Part shown: positions 39,663-51,167 of the stretch, one piece after another | Layout: each line of letters starts with the position of its first letter | Position numbering within the stretch: the first letter of the stretch is position 1 | Source of the DNA: Hyperoodon ampullatus | Lineage: Eukaryota; Chordata; Mammalia; Artiodactyla; Ziphiidae | DNA: 64,000 nucleotides | NCBI GenBank assembly: GCA_949752795.1 | Contig: CATKHW010000566.1 | Location: 682,001 to 746,000, forward strand | Reading direction: 5' to 3' | The notes under the pieces: generated by a model | What the model was told of the DNA's origin: nothing | Database searches by the model: none | The model's input: only the letters and a program-made list of their open reading frames with translations | Program-made: the position numbers and the translations under genes

Positions 39663-41326
39663 CAAGCAAGCGGGCAATGCAAATCTGGACTACAAAGAAG
39701 TATCACTTCACACCGGTCAAAAGGGACATCCACAAAATGTGTAAAAACCAGAAAGGCAAGACAGGCCCTGGAGAACAGGGTGCCTTGTTATGCTGATGGG
39801 CGGGATGTAAATTGCCAACTGCCTCTCTGGAGGAGTGCATTGTGTTACATAAAAGAATTAAACAACAGAGCTACAGAGCCAAGGGCACTTCCAGTCTAGG
39901 GAATATACCTTGGGAAAACTGAAAATCAATAAGACAGAGCCACCCCAAAATTTAGGGCTGCACTGCTTACAAGGACCTCAAATTGGGTACACCTTAAATA
40001 TCCCAGGAAATATAAAAATGGTTCAGAAAATTGTGGTACTTACGTACGATGGAATATCCCTCAGCCATGAAATCAATGTCATAAGACCAGTAGCAGCAAA
40101 ATGGGTGGATTCCGGTACGATGATCCGAAGTGAAATAAGTCACACAGAAAAAGAAACTTATCATAAGATATCACTTATGAAGATCCTGTAAACATGGCTA
40201 CACTTGAACTGAGTTAGGAAAGAGAACAGTGTCTCACATTTAGAAAACACTCTTATGCCTGCTTAAGGGGGAAGGAGAGGTGGGGTGATGCATAAAACCA
40301 GAGTTTGATATAAGCACAGGTACCGTTCCAAAACCCAACTATTGAATAGACAAGACCTACACCTTCCTCACTGAAAGGGATCAAAACCCCATATTTCCCG
40401 CAGAGGAATATATCTGACTAGTAAGAATCTTAAAACCTATGTATTGATATGTCTCCGTAAGGGAATCAAGTGTGTCTAGACTGGCATAAACATGGCAGCG
40501 AGAATCAGCTCAAATCCACTATAAAAAGGAATTTCAAAAACAAAACAAAAAAACTGGGAAATTCTTTACAATTCCTTCAGGGTCTCTGATGAAACCTGGA
40601 ATTACCCTATCTACAACGACAGCTGGATGTGGCATAAGGCTGGACACTTGTGACTGAGAGAATTGGTGAGATTGGGTGAGCAAATGCAGACCCTTTAAAG
40701 CAATAATGCATGGCACCCATTCCATGGGTCCCAACTCTCCAGGTTGACGGGAATATTACTACAGTTATAACATGTTCGGGAAACCTAGAGAACGGACACA
40801 CTGTGAATACGAAAGGTTTCTAAAACTCAACGAATAGTCCCTCTCCTGGTGCTCCGGTTTGACTTTCCATCTGCTTTACTATCAACCTCCCAACTTGGAG
40901 AGACAGCCCCTTTAACCTCCTGGTTCGGACAGGTTGCCAATTTGGCAGAGGATGAAAGGGAAGAGGGAGAACCAATGAGAGAGTAGCTGTTAGGCATTTG
41001 GACGGGCACATATCACTGTAATTTCCCGGCAGGAAGAAGAATTAACCAAAGTCTCAGCCACCCACCGGGAACCAGTATAGGTCCTGAACCAAAGTTTTGG
41101 ACTTGCGGTCAGCTCACCAAAAAAGAGTTGAAAAATCGAGCTCAGGGGCACAGCAATTCACAAACTGGCCGAGTAATAAAGGACAACTATCGTCCAAAAA
41201 TCTGTTGAGGGAAGGCAACGAGGCGGACTTGAATGCGAGGCAGAATAGCAGGAAACAGATTTCAAGAGGTACGTTGGGATCGCCTTTAAAGCACAGGAAG
41301 AGGGGCACAACTTCAACAATGATGCA

Positions 41327-41400
41327 CTTGGCCAAAAAGGGCGTATGCGTTTTCTCCTGAATATATACAGGAGAAAACGCATACGACCTTTTTGGCCAAG
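41327..41400. repeat. Satellite palindrome 16
   Basis: The core reads GAATATATAC and the right arm has CATACGACC for CATACGCCC. The latter change is shared with palindrome 17, marking neighbouring monomers as a sub-family. Confidence 0.9.
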
Positions 41401-43064
41401 CAAGCAAGCGGGCAATGCAAATCTGCACTACAAAGAAGTATCACTTCCCACCGGTCAAAAGGGACATCCACAAAATGTGTAAAAACCAGAAAGGCAAGAC
41501 AGGCCCTGGAGAACAGGGAGCCTTGTTATGCTGATTGGCGGGATGTAAATTTCCACCTGCCTCTATGGAGGAGTGCACTGTGTTCCCTAAAACAAGAAAA
41601 CAACGGAGCTACAGAGCCAAGGGCACTTCCAGTCTAGGGAATATACCTTGGGAAAACTGAAAATCAATAAGACAGTGCCACCCCAAAATTTAGGGCTGCA
41701 CTGCTTACAAGGACCTTAACTTGGGTACACCTTAAATATCCCAGGAAATATAAAAATGGTTCAGAAAATTGTCGTACTTACATATGATGGAATATCCCTC
41801 AGCCATGAAATCAATGTCATAAGACCAGTAGCAGCAAAATGGGTGTATTCAGGTACGATGATCCTAAGTGAAATAAGTCACACAGAAAAAGAAACTTATC
41901 ATAAGATATCACTTATGAAGATCCTGTAAACATGGCTACAATTGAACTGAGTTAGGAAAGAGAACAGTGTCTCACATTTAGAAAACTCTCTTATGCCTGC
42001 TTAAGGGGGAAGGAGAGTTGGGGTGCTGCATAAAACCAGAGTTTAATATAAGCACAGGTACTGTTCCAAAAACCAACTATGGAATAGACAAGACCTACAC
42101 CTTCCTCAGTGAAAGGGACTCAAAACCCCATATTTCCCGCAGAGGAATATATCTGACTAGTAAGAATCTTAAAACCTATGTATTGATATGTCTCCGTAAG
42201 GGAATCAAGTGTGTCTAGACTGGCATAAACATGGCAGCGAGAATCAGCTCAAACCCACTATAATAAGGAGTTTCAAAAACAAAACAAAAAACTGGGAAAT
42301 TCTTTACAATTCCTTCAGGGTCCCTGATGAAACCTGGAATGACCCTATCTACAATGACAGCTGGATGTGGCATAACGAGGGACACTTGGGACTGAGAGGA
42401 TTGGTGAGATTGGGTGAGCAAATGCAGAGCCTTTAAAGCACGAATTCCTGGCACCCATTCCATGGGCCCCAACTCTCCAGGTTGAAGTGAATATTACTCC
42501 AGCTATAACATGTACGGGAAACCTAGAGAATGGACACACTGTGAATACGAAAGGTTTCTAAAACTCAACGAATAGTCCCTCTCCTGGTGCTCCGCTTTGA
42601 CTTTCCATCTGCTTTACTATCAACCTCCCAACTTGGAGAGACAGCTCCTTTAACCTCCTGGTTCGCACAGGTTGCCAATTTGGCAGAGGATGAAAGGGAA
42701 GAGGGAGAACCAATGAGAGAGTAGCTGTTAGGCATTTGGACGTGCACATATCACTGTAATTTCCCGGCAGGAAGAAGAATTAACCAAAGTCTCTGCCACC
42801 CACCGGGAACCAGTATAGGTCCTGAACCAAAATTTTGGACTTGCGGTCAGCTCACCAAAAACGAGTTGAAAAATGGTGCTCAGGGGCACAGCAATTCACA
42901 AACTGGCCGAGTAATAAAGGACAACTATCGTCCAAAAATCTGTTGAGGGAAGGCAACGAGGCGGACTTGAAAGCGAGGCAGAATAGCAGGAAACAGATTT
43001 CAAGAGGTACGTTGGAATCGCCTTTAAAGCACAGGAAGAAGGAAACAACTTCGACAATGATGCA

Positions 43065-43138
43065 CTTGGCCAAAAAGTGCGTATGCGTTTTCTCCTGAAT
43101 ATATTCAGGAGAAAACGCATACGACCTTTTTGGCCAAG
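43065..43138. repeat. Satellite palindrome 17
   Basis: Left arm AAAAAGTGCG and right arm CATACGACC; otherwise consensus. It is 1,738 bp after palindrome 16. Confidence 0.9.
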
Positions 43139-44802
43139 CAAGCAAGCGGGCAATGCAAATCTGCACTACAAAGAAGTATCACTTCCCACCGGTCAAAAGG
43201 GACATCCACCAAATGAGTAAAAACCAGAAAGGCAAAACAGGCCCTGGAGAACAGGGAGCCTTGTTATGCTGATGGGTGGGATGCAAATTGCCAACTGCCT
43301 CTCTGGAGGAGTGCATTGTGTTCCCTAAAACAAGTAAAGAACAGAGCTACAGAGCCAATGGAACTTCCTATCTAGGGAATATACCTTGGGAATTCTGAAA
43401 ATCAAGAAGACAGAGACACCTCAAAATTTAGGGCTGCACTGCTTACAAGGACCTCAACTTGGGTACACCTTAAATATCCCAGGAAATATAAAAATGGTTC
43501 AAAATATTGTGGTACTTACATACGATGGAATATCCCTCAGCCATGAAATCAATGTCATAAGACCAGTAGCAGCAAAATGGGTGGATTCAGGTACGATGAT
43601 TCTAAGTGAAATAAGTCACACAGAAAAAGAAACTTATCCTAAGATATCACTTATGAAGATCCTGTAAACATGGCTACACTTGAACTGAGTTAGGAAAGAG
43701 AGCAGTGTCTCATATTTCGAAAACACTCTTATGCCTGCTTAGGGGGGAAGGAGAGGTGGGGTGATGCATAAAACCAGAGTTTGATATAAGCACAGGTACC
43801 GTTCCAAAAACCAACTATGGAATAGACAAGACCTACACCTTCCTCAGTGAAAGGGACTCAAAACACCATATTTCCCTCAGAGGAATATATCTGACTAGTA
43901 AGAATGTTAAAACCTATGTATTGATATGTCTCCGTAAGGGAATCAAGTGTGTCTAGACTGGCATAAACATGGCAGCGAGAATCAGCTCAAACACTCTATA
44001 TAAAGGAATTTCAAAAACAAAACAAAAAAACTTGGAAATTCTTTACAATTCCTTCAGGGTCTCTGATGAAACCTGGAATGACCCTATCTACAACGACAGC
44101 TGGATGTGGCATAAGGCTGGACAATTGGGACTGAGAGGATTGGTGAGATTTGATGAGCAAATGCAGACCCTTTAAAGCAATAATGCATGGCACCCATTCC
44201 ATGGGTCCCAACTCTCCAGGTTGAAGGGAATATTACTACAGTTATAACATGTACGGAAAACCTAGAGAACGGACACACTGTGAATATGAAAGGTTTCTAA
44301 AACTCAACGAATATTTCCTCTCTGGTGCTCCGGTTTGACTTTCCATCTGCTTTACTATCAATCTCCCAACTTGGAGAGACAGCCCCTTTAACCTCCTGGG
44401 TCGCACAAGTTGCCAATTTGGCAGAGGATGAAAGGGAAGAGGGAGAACCAATGAGAGAGTAGCTGTTAGGCATTTGGACGGGCACATTTCACTGTAATTT
44501 CCCGGCAGGAAGAAGAATTAACCAAAGTCTCAGCCACCCTTCGGGAACCAGTATAGGTCCTGAACCAAAATTTTGGACTTGCGGTCAGCTCACCAAAAAC
44601 GAGTTGAAAAATGGAGCTCAGGGGCACAGCAATTAACAAACTGGCAGAGTAATAAAGGACAACTATCGTCCAAAAATCTGTTGAGGAAAGGCAACGAGGC
44701 GGACTTGAAAGCGAGGCAGAATAGCAGGAAACGGATTCCAAGAGGTACGTTGGAATCGCCTTTAAAGCAAAGGAAGAGGGGCACAACGTCGACAATGATG
44801 CA

Positions 44803-44864
44803 CTTGGCCAAAAAGGGCGTATGCGTTTTCCCCTGAATATATTCAGGAGAAAACGCATACGCCC
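44803..44864. repeat. Satellite palindrome 18 (truncated at array end)
   Basis: The left arm and core are present (one CCCCTG change). The right arm stops after CGCATACGCCC, and the outer 12 or so bases are replaced by CTAAGGCAGAATAG, the start of the 2.73 kb unit. The array breakpoint therefore lies inside the palindrome arm. Confidence 0.9.
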
Positions 44865-45708
44865 CTAAGGCAGAATAGAAGCCAAGGAATAAAAGGACAC
44901 AATGCCATTTGCAGCACCGTAGGTGTGTCTAGAGGTAATCATGTGACTTGTAGTAAGTCAGAAAGTGAAAGACACATATCATATCATATCTCTTATAGGT
45001 GTGACAGAAAAATGGATACCAGGGAAGATATTTCCACGCAGAAGGGCAATCACAGATTCATTAAACAAACTTATGGTTCACCAATGGAAAGCTGTGAGGA
45101 TTGGTTTCATTATGATATTGGGGTTAACAGACATATACAAACACAGGTGACATATGCAATCACCAAAGACCTACAGAATACCAAGAGAAGACTACTCAAC
45201 ATTCTGTCATAAGGTACATGGGAAAAGGATCCCAGGAAGAACAGACATATGTATATGTGTAAAAGAACCACATCTTCCACACCTACAACAAGCCAAACAT
45301 TGTAATCAAATTTGCTGTAATAAAAAATAAAAAATTAAATTAAAAACACAAACAAGAAGTAGTGAGACAAACTTGAGGGGCTTTCTCCTGGCACATTCCA
45401 TTCTAAATTCCAATCTAGAACACGACTTCCATTGAGGCTCTGTTGCCCCAGTAACCAGATTTGGTAAGGGAGAACTGCTGCCACCATGTGGCCGTTTCAC
45501 AAAACAGCAGCTTAATCCCAGCGCTAATGGTCAGTTGATATTCAAAATCATTGCAGGCCTGTAAATGACACCTGCCCTGAAAACAAATCCTGGGTTCATA
45601 TATCGACCAAAAATTTCAAAGGACGTCCATATTTCAAAACGACAGTTTCAAAAGGCATATTTTACACACATTAGTGTTCTGCTTCTTTTTCTTTCTTTCT
45701 TTCTTTGT

Positions 45709-46700
45709 TAAAAAAACGGGAATGGCAAAAAGCATCCCTCAGAATGGGCGAAAATATTTGCAAACGAATCAATGGACAAAGGTTTAATCTCCAATATATA
45801 TAAAGAGCTCATGCAGCTTAATATTTAAAAAACAAACAACCCAATACAAAAATGGGCAGAAGATCTAAAGAGACGTTTCTTCAAAGAAGACACAGAGATG
45901 GCCAAGACGCACATGAAAAGCTGCTCAACATCACTAATTATTAGAGAAATGTAAATCAAAACTACAATGAGGTATCACCTCACACCTGTTAGAATCGGCA
46001 TCATCAGAAAATCTACAAAGAACGAATTCTGGGGAGGGTGTGGACAAAAGGATCCCTCTTCCACTATTGGTGGAAATGTAAATTGATACAGTCACTATGG
46101 AGAACAGTATGGAGTTTCCTTAAAAAAAGCTAGAAATAGAATTACCATATGATCCAGCAATCCCACTTCTGGGCATATACCCAGAGAAAACCATAAATCA
46201 AAAAGGCACATTCACCACAATGCTCATTTCAGCACTATTTACAATAGCCAGGTAATGGAAGCAACCTAAATCAACACAGACAGACGAATGATTAAAGATG
46301 TGGTACATATATAAAATGGAATATTACTCAGCCATAAGAAGGAATGAAATTGGGTCCTTTGTAGAGACGTCGATGGATCTAGAGACTGTCATACAGAATG
46401 AAGTAAGTCAGAAAGAGAAAAACAAATATTGTACATTAATGCATATATGTGGAACCTAGAAATACGGTACAGATGAACTGGTTTGCAGGGAAGAAATAGA
46501 GACACAGAGGTAGAGAACACATGTATGGACACCAAGTGTGGGAAGCCATGGGGAGGTGGTGTTGGGATGAGTTGGGAGACTGGGATTGACCTGTATACAT
46601 GTATATGCATAAAATACATAACTAATAATAACCTGCTGTATAAAAAAATAAATAAAATTAAATTTCAAAATTTTAAGAAATAAAATATAAAAATAAAACA
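45709..46700 (+). mobile_element. Younger 5'-truncated L1, unit 1
   Basis: Translation from about 45710 follows the C-terminal part of L1 ORF2p (endonuclease and RT are absent). Recognisable stretches include one with [15 protein letters not shown], one with AKTHMKSCS and one with GGCGQ. It continues through the last ORF2 codons (GGAATATTACTCAGCCATAAG) and the 3' UTR to a CCTGCTGTATAAAAAAATAA end. It is broken by in-frame stops, including GAAATGTAAATC at about 45948. No target-site duplication is visible. Confidence 0.9.
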
Positions 46701-46704
46701 GAAA

Positions 46705-46820
46705 AAAGTTCTTCCCTTCACACAGATGTATTTATATGAATGAATTATTTCCATGCTTATATCTATAAATACATAAAAGAGGAATAAAATCTAACTTGAA
46801 CCAAAAACGAAAAAAAAAAA
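46705..46820 (+). mobile_element. Probable L1 3'-transduced segment with poly(A), unit 1
   Basis: After the L1's own A-rich end comes about 95 bp of unrelated AT-rich sequence, with AATAAA at 46783-46788 and an A-rich tract 15-30 bp further (46803-46820). This is the arrangement expected when an L1 transcript reads through to a downstream polyadenylation signal. The same segment is present in all units (A-rich tracts at about 49539, 52262, 55000, 57720 and 60451). Confidence 0.5.
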
Positions 46821-47595
46821 CCTGAACCCACTAGTTAGACAGAGGAAAACCCTATCAGGGCACTTGCTCCAGCGGTAAACAATTCTGAAATTGGTCAGAG
46901 GTGGGGAATCATCTCCCATAGAGCGAGCAGCCCACTCCTACACAAGGAGTGTCATCATTGCAAAGCAGTGGGCCATGCTGAGGCATCTGTGAGTAACCGT
47001 GAGCTGAGCCCCAGGCCAGCTGCTGTTGAACTTTTCCCACCCTTCCCAGGTAAAACACCTGAATATGTACAAGGGCTTGAAAGCCTAGAAGAAGGGCCGT
47101 GGAGCCACACCAGCGACAGCAAGCAGGCCAACTTGGTGCCTGCAGGCTAGCCAGCAAGGTCCTGGCCCTGGGCGCTCTTCTGGAAGCTTTCCATTGCCCT
47201 GCCTGAGATACCCCTCCTGTCCCGGCCCCCACTGCTTTTTTCCTTCCTCACCTCTGTCCGGAGAGAAATTCCAGCGGAAGGTATGGGTGACACATCCTCT
47301 TCTTTACAGGTGGAAGCCTGGCAACTCCTGCAGAAAGTCCAGCAGAGACCCACTCACACCGGGCCACCCACAAAGCCGTGGCCCCTCACTCGCTCCCACC
47401 AGCACAGCCCCGACACTGCTGACTGGTCAGAGAATATGGAGTCAGGCACAGCTTCAGGGGCTATTGCTGCCTGCAGCGCTGTTTATATTGACCTCAACCC
47501 AGGCACACCTGGGGAGGGCCCGCTGGCAGGGTCAGGCTACACAGGTCAGCTAATCCTCAGCCCTCAGGGAATCACATTGTTGAAAATGGACCTCG
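46821..47595 (+). other. GC-rich gene-like segment of unknown origin, unit 1
   Basis: About 775 bp of GC-rich sequence, unlike the AT-rich rest of the unit. One + frame is largely open but has a stop at GGCTAGCC (about 47148). The open part 47283-47609 gives 108 codons, ending in the next unit's first bases (GCAGAATAG). Splice-like signals are present: CCCTTCCCAG before GTAAAAC, AAG/GTATGG at 47280, and TTCTTTACAG at 47309. I recognise no protein family. It may be a captured fragment of a host gene. Confidence 0.45.
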
Positions 47596-48439
47596 CTAAG
47601 GCAGAATAGAAGCCAAGGAATAAAAGGACACAATGCCATTTGCAGCACCGTAGGTGTGTCTAGAGGTAATCACGTGACTTGTAGTAAGTCAGAAAGTGAA
47701 AGACACATATCATATCATATCTCTTATAGGTGTGACAGAAAAATGGATACCAGGGCAGATATTTCCACGGAGAAGGGCAACCACAGATTCATTCAACAAA
47801 CTTATGGTTCACCAATGGAATGGTGTGAGGATTGATTCCATTATGATATTGGGGTTAACAGACATATACAAACACAGGTGACATATATAATCACCAAAGA
47901 CATACAGAATACCAAGAGAAGACTACTCAACATTCTGTCATAAAGTACATTGGAAAAGGATCTCAGGAAGAACAGACATATGTGTATGTGTAAAAGAACC
48001 ACATCTTCCACACCTACAACAAGCCAAACATTGTAATCAAATTTGCTGTAATAAAAAATAAAAAATTAAATTAAAAACACGAACAAGAAGTAGTGAGACA
48101 AACTTGAGGGGCTTTCTCCTGGCACATTCCATTCTAAATTCCACTCTAGAGCACGACTTCCATTGAGGCTCTGTTGCCCCAGTATCCAGATTTGGTAAGG
48201 GAGAACTGCTGCCACCTTGTGGCCGTTTCACACAACAGCAGCTTTAATCCCAGCGCTAATGGTCAGTTGATATTCAAAATCATTGCAGACCTGTAAATGA
48301 CATCTGCCCTGAAAACAAATCCTGGGTTCATATATCGACCAAAAAATTCAAAGGGCGTCCATATTTCAAAACGACAGTTTCAAAAGGCATATTTTACACA
48401 CATTAGTGTTCTGCTTCTTTTTCTTTCTTTCTTTCTTTG

Positions 48440-49430
48440 TTAAAAAAACGGGAATGGCAAAAAATCATCCCTGAGAATAGGCGAAAATATTTGCAAACGA
48501 ATCAATGGACAAAGGTTTAATCTCCAATATATATAAAGAGCTCATGCAGCTTAATATTAAAAAAACAAACAACCCAATACAAAAATGGGCAGAAGATCTA
48601 AAGAGACGTTTCTTCAAAGAAGACACAGAGATGGCCAAGACGCACATGAAAAGCTGCTCAACATCACTAATTATTAGAGAAATGCAAATCAAAACTACAA
48701 TGAGGTATCACCTCACACCTGTTACAATTGGCATCATCAGAAAATCTACAAACAACGAATTCTGGGGAGGGTGTGGACAAAAGGATCCCTCTTCCACTGG
48801 TGGTGGAAATGTAAATTGATACAGTCACGATGGAGAACAGTATGGAGTTTCCTTAAAAAAAGCTAGAAATAGAATTACCATATGATCCAGCAATCCCACT
48901 TCTGGGCATATACCCAGAGAAAACCATAAATCAAAAAGGCACATTCACCACAATGCTCATTTCAGCACTATTTACAATAGCCAGGTAATGGAAGCAACCT
49001 AAATACCCTCAGACAGACGAATGGATAAAGATGTGGTACATATATAAAATGGAATATTACTCAGCCATAAGAAGGAATGAAACTGGGTCATTTGTAGAGA
49101 CGTCGATGGATCTAGAGACTGTCATACAGAATGAAGTAAGTCAGAAAGAGAAAAACAAATATTGTATATTAATGCATATATGTGGAACCTAGAAAAATGG
49201 TACAGATGAACTGTTTCGCAGGGAAGAAATAGAGACAGAGATAGAGTACACACGTATGGACACCAAGTGTGGGAAGCCATGGGATTGTGCGGGTGGGATG
49301 AGTTGGGAGATTGGGATTGACCTGTATACATGTATATGCATAAAATACATAACTAATAATAACCTGCTGTATAAAAAAATAAATAAAATTAAATTTCAAA
49401 ATTTTTAAAAATCAAATTTAAAAATAAAAC
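48440..49430 (+). mobile_element. Younger 5'-truncated L1, unit 2
   Basis: Same insertion as in unit 1, inherited by duplication. The ORF2 remnant stays open through ATGCAAATC where unit 1 has a stop, and closes at GTAAATTGA (about 48815). It is not functional. Confidence 0.9.
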
Positions 49431-49549
49431 AGGAAAAAGTTATTCCCTTCACACAGATGTATTTATATGAATGATTTATTTCCATGCTTATATCTATAAA
49501 TACATAAAAGAGGAATAAAATCTAACTTGAACCAAAAAAGAAAAAAAAA

Positions 49550-50323
49550 CTGAACCCACCAGATAGACAGAGGAATACCCTATCAGGGCACTTGTTCCAG
49601 CGGTAAACAATTCTGAAATTGGACAGAGTTGGGGAATCATCTCCCATAGAGCCAGCAGCCCACTCCAACGCAAGAAGCGTTCTCATTGCAAAGCTGTGGG
49701 CCATGCCGAGGCATCTGTGAGTAACCGTGAGCTGAGCCCCAGGACAGCTGCTGTTGAACTTTTCCCACCCTTCCCAGGTAAAACACCTGAATATGTACAA
49801 GGGCTTGAAAGCCTAGAGGAAGGGCCGTGAAGACACACAAGTGTCAGCACGCAGGCCAACTTGGTTCCTGCAGGCCAACCAGGATGGTCCTGGCCCTGGG
49901 CGTTCTTCTGGAAGCTTTCCATTGCCCTGCCTGAGATACCACTCCTTTCCCGGTCCCCACTGCTTTTTTCCTTCCTCACCTATTTCCGGAGAGAAATTCC
50001 AGCGGAAGGTATGGGTGACATATCCTCTATTTTACAGGTGGCAGCCTGGCAACTGCTGCAGAAAGTCCAGCAGAGACCCACTCACACCGGGCCACCCATA
50101 AAGCCGTGGCCCCTCACTCCCTCCCACCAGCACAGCCCCGAGACTGCTGACGGGGCAGAGAATATGGAGTCAGGCACAGCTTCAGGGGCTATTGCTGCCT
50201 GCAGCGCTGTTTATACTGACCTCAACCCAGGCACACCTGGGGAGGGCCCGCTGGCAGGGTCAGGCTACCCAGGTCAGCTAATCCTCAGCCCTCAGGGAAT
50301 CACATTGTTGAAAATGGACCTCA
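49550..50323 (+). other. GC-rich gene-like segment, unit 2
   Basis: Type B version of the same segment. The stop seen in unit 1 is absent (GGCCAACC), and a frame of 158 codons is open at 49861-50337 in the same register. No known domain is recognised. Confidence 0.45.
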
Positions 50324-51167
50324 CTAAGGCAGAATAGAAGCCAAGGAATAAAAGGACACAATGCCATTTGCAGCACTGTTGGTGTGTCTAGATGTAATCA
50401 TGTGACTTGTAGTAAGTCAGAAAGTGAAAGACACATATCATATCATATCTCTTATAGGTGTGACAGAAAAATGGATACCAGGGAAGATATTTCCACGCAG
50501 AAGGGCAATCACAGATTCATTAAACAAACTTATGGTTCACCAATGGAAAGCTGTGAGGATTGGTTTCATTATGATATTGGGGTTAACAGACATATACAAA
50601 CACAGGTGACATATGCAATCACCAAAGACCTACAGAATACCAAGAGAAGACTACTCAACATTCTGTCATAAGGTACATGGGAAAAGGATCCCAGGAAGAA
50701 CAGACATATGTATATGTGTAAAAGAACCACATCTTCCACACCTACAACAAGCCAAACATTGTAATCAAATTTGCTGTAATAAAAAATAAAAAATTAAATT
50801 AAAAACACAAACAAGAAGTAGTGAGACAAACTTGAGGGGCTTTCTCCTGGCACATTCCATTCTAAATTCCAATCTAGAACACGACTTCCATTGAGGCTCT
50901 GTTGCCCCAGTAACCAGATTTGGTAAGGGAGAACTGCTGCCACCATGTGGCCGTTTCACAAAACAGCAGCTTAATCCCAGCGCTAATGGTCAGTTGATAT
51001 TCAAAATCATTGCAGGCCTGTAAATGACACCTGCCCTGAAAACAAATCCTGGGTTCATATATCGACCAAAAATTTCAAAAGACGTCCATATTTCAAAACG
51101 ACAGTTTCAAAAGGCATATTTTACACACATTAGTGTTCTGCTTCTTTTTCTTTCTTTCTTTCTTTGT

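Larger units (their letters stand above)
19307..44864 (+). repeat. Main block of the L1-derived 1.74 kb satellite (cetacean common-satellite type)
   Basis: Tandem array with fifteen palindromes and a period of 1,736-1,739 bp between centres (mostly 1,737 or 1,738). Each monomer, read from the palindrome, holds about 890 bp matching the 3' end of an L1 (ORF2 3' part, 3' UTR and A-rich tail) and about 770 bp of non-L1 sequence. Monomers up to about 23.4 kb are clearly diverged; the rest differ by scattered substitutions only. It starts mid-monomer at about 19307 (ATAAGATATCACTTA), against the minisatellite. It ends in the right arm of the last palindrome. The many 60-100 codon frames on both strands recur because the monomer recurs; none has codon-level evidence of function. 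Confidence 0.95.
44865..47595 (+). repeat. Composite unit 1 (type A, first dimer)
   Basis: 44870-45355 is an old L1 3' end (AATGCCATTTGCAGCA, AGTAAGTCAGAAAG, ending in a TAAAAAATAAAAAATTAAA tail). About 45356-45680 matches the non-L1 half of the 1.74 kb satellite (CACATTCCATTCTAAATTCC, TATCGACCAAAAATTTC). A TTTC microsatellite is at about 45683-45707. The first 75 bp or so resemble type B units (CACCGTAGGTGTGTCTAGAGG), while the rest is type A, suggesting an old crossover near 44940. Confidence 0.9.
47596..50323 (+). repeat. Composite unit 2 (type B, first dimer)
   Basis: Same internal order as unit 1. Type B differences include GGGCAGATATTTCC, a GGATTGATTCC change, a GATTGTGCGGGTGGG block in the L1 3' UTR and a CTGTTTCGCAGGG block. 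The L1 ORF2 remnant is open for 104 codons here (48505-48819). Confidence 0.9.

Noticed and set aside
19307..44864. Recurrent 60-106 codon frames in each 1.74 kb monomer on both strands
   Set aside because: They recur only because the monomer recurs. Many are translations of the palindrome and of decayed L1 sequence, and several are broken in some copies.
19307..44864. CENP-B box that would mark a centromeric satellite
   Set aside because: TTCG and CGAA occurrences in the monomer (for example AACTTCGACAATGATGCAC) do not fit the TTCGNNNNANNCGGG pattern. No exact box was found by eye.
48505..48819. 104-codon frame (and its duplicate at 53964-54278) as an active L1 protein
   Set aside because: It is only the C-terminal part of ORF2p in a 5'-truncated element; endonuclease and reverse transcriptase are missing.
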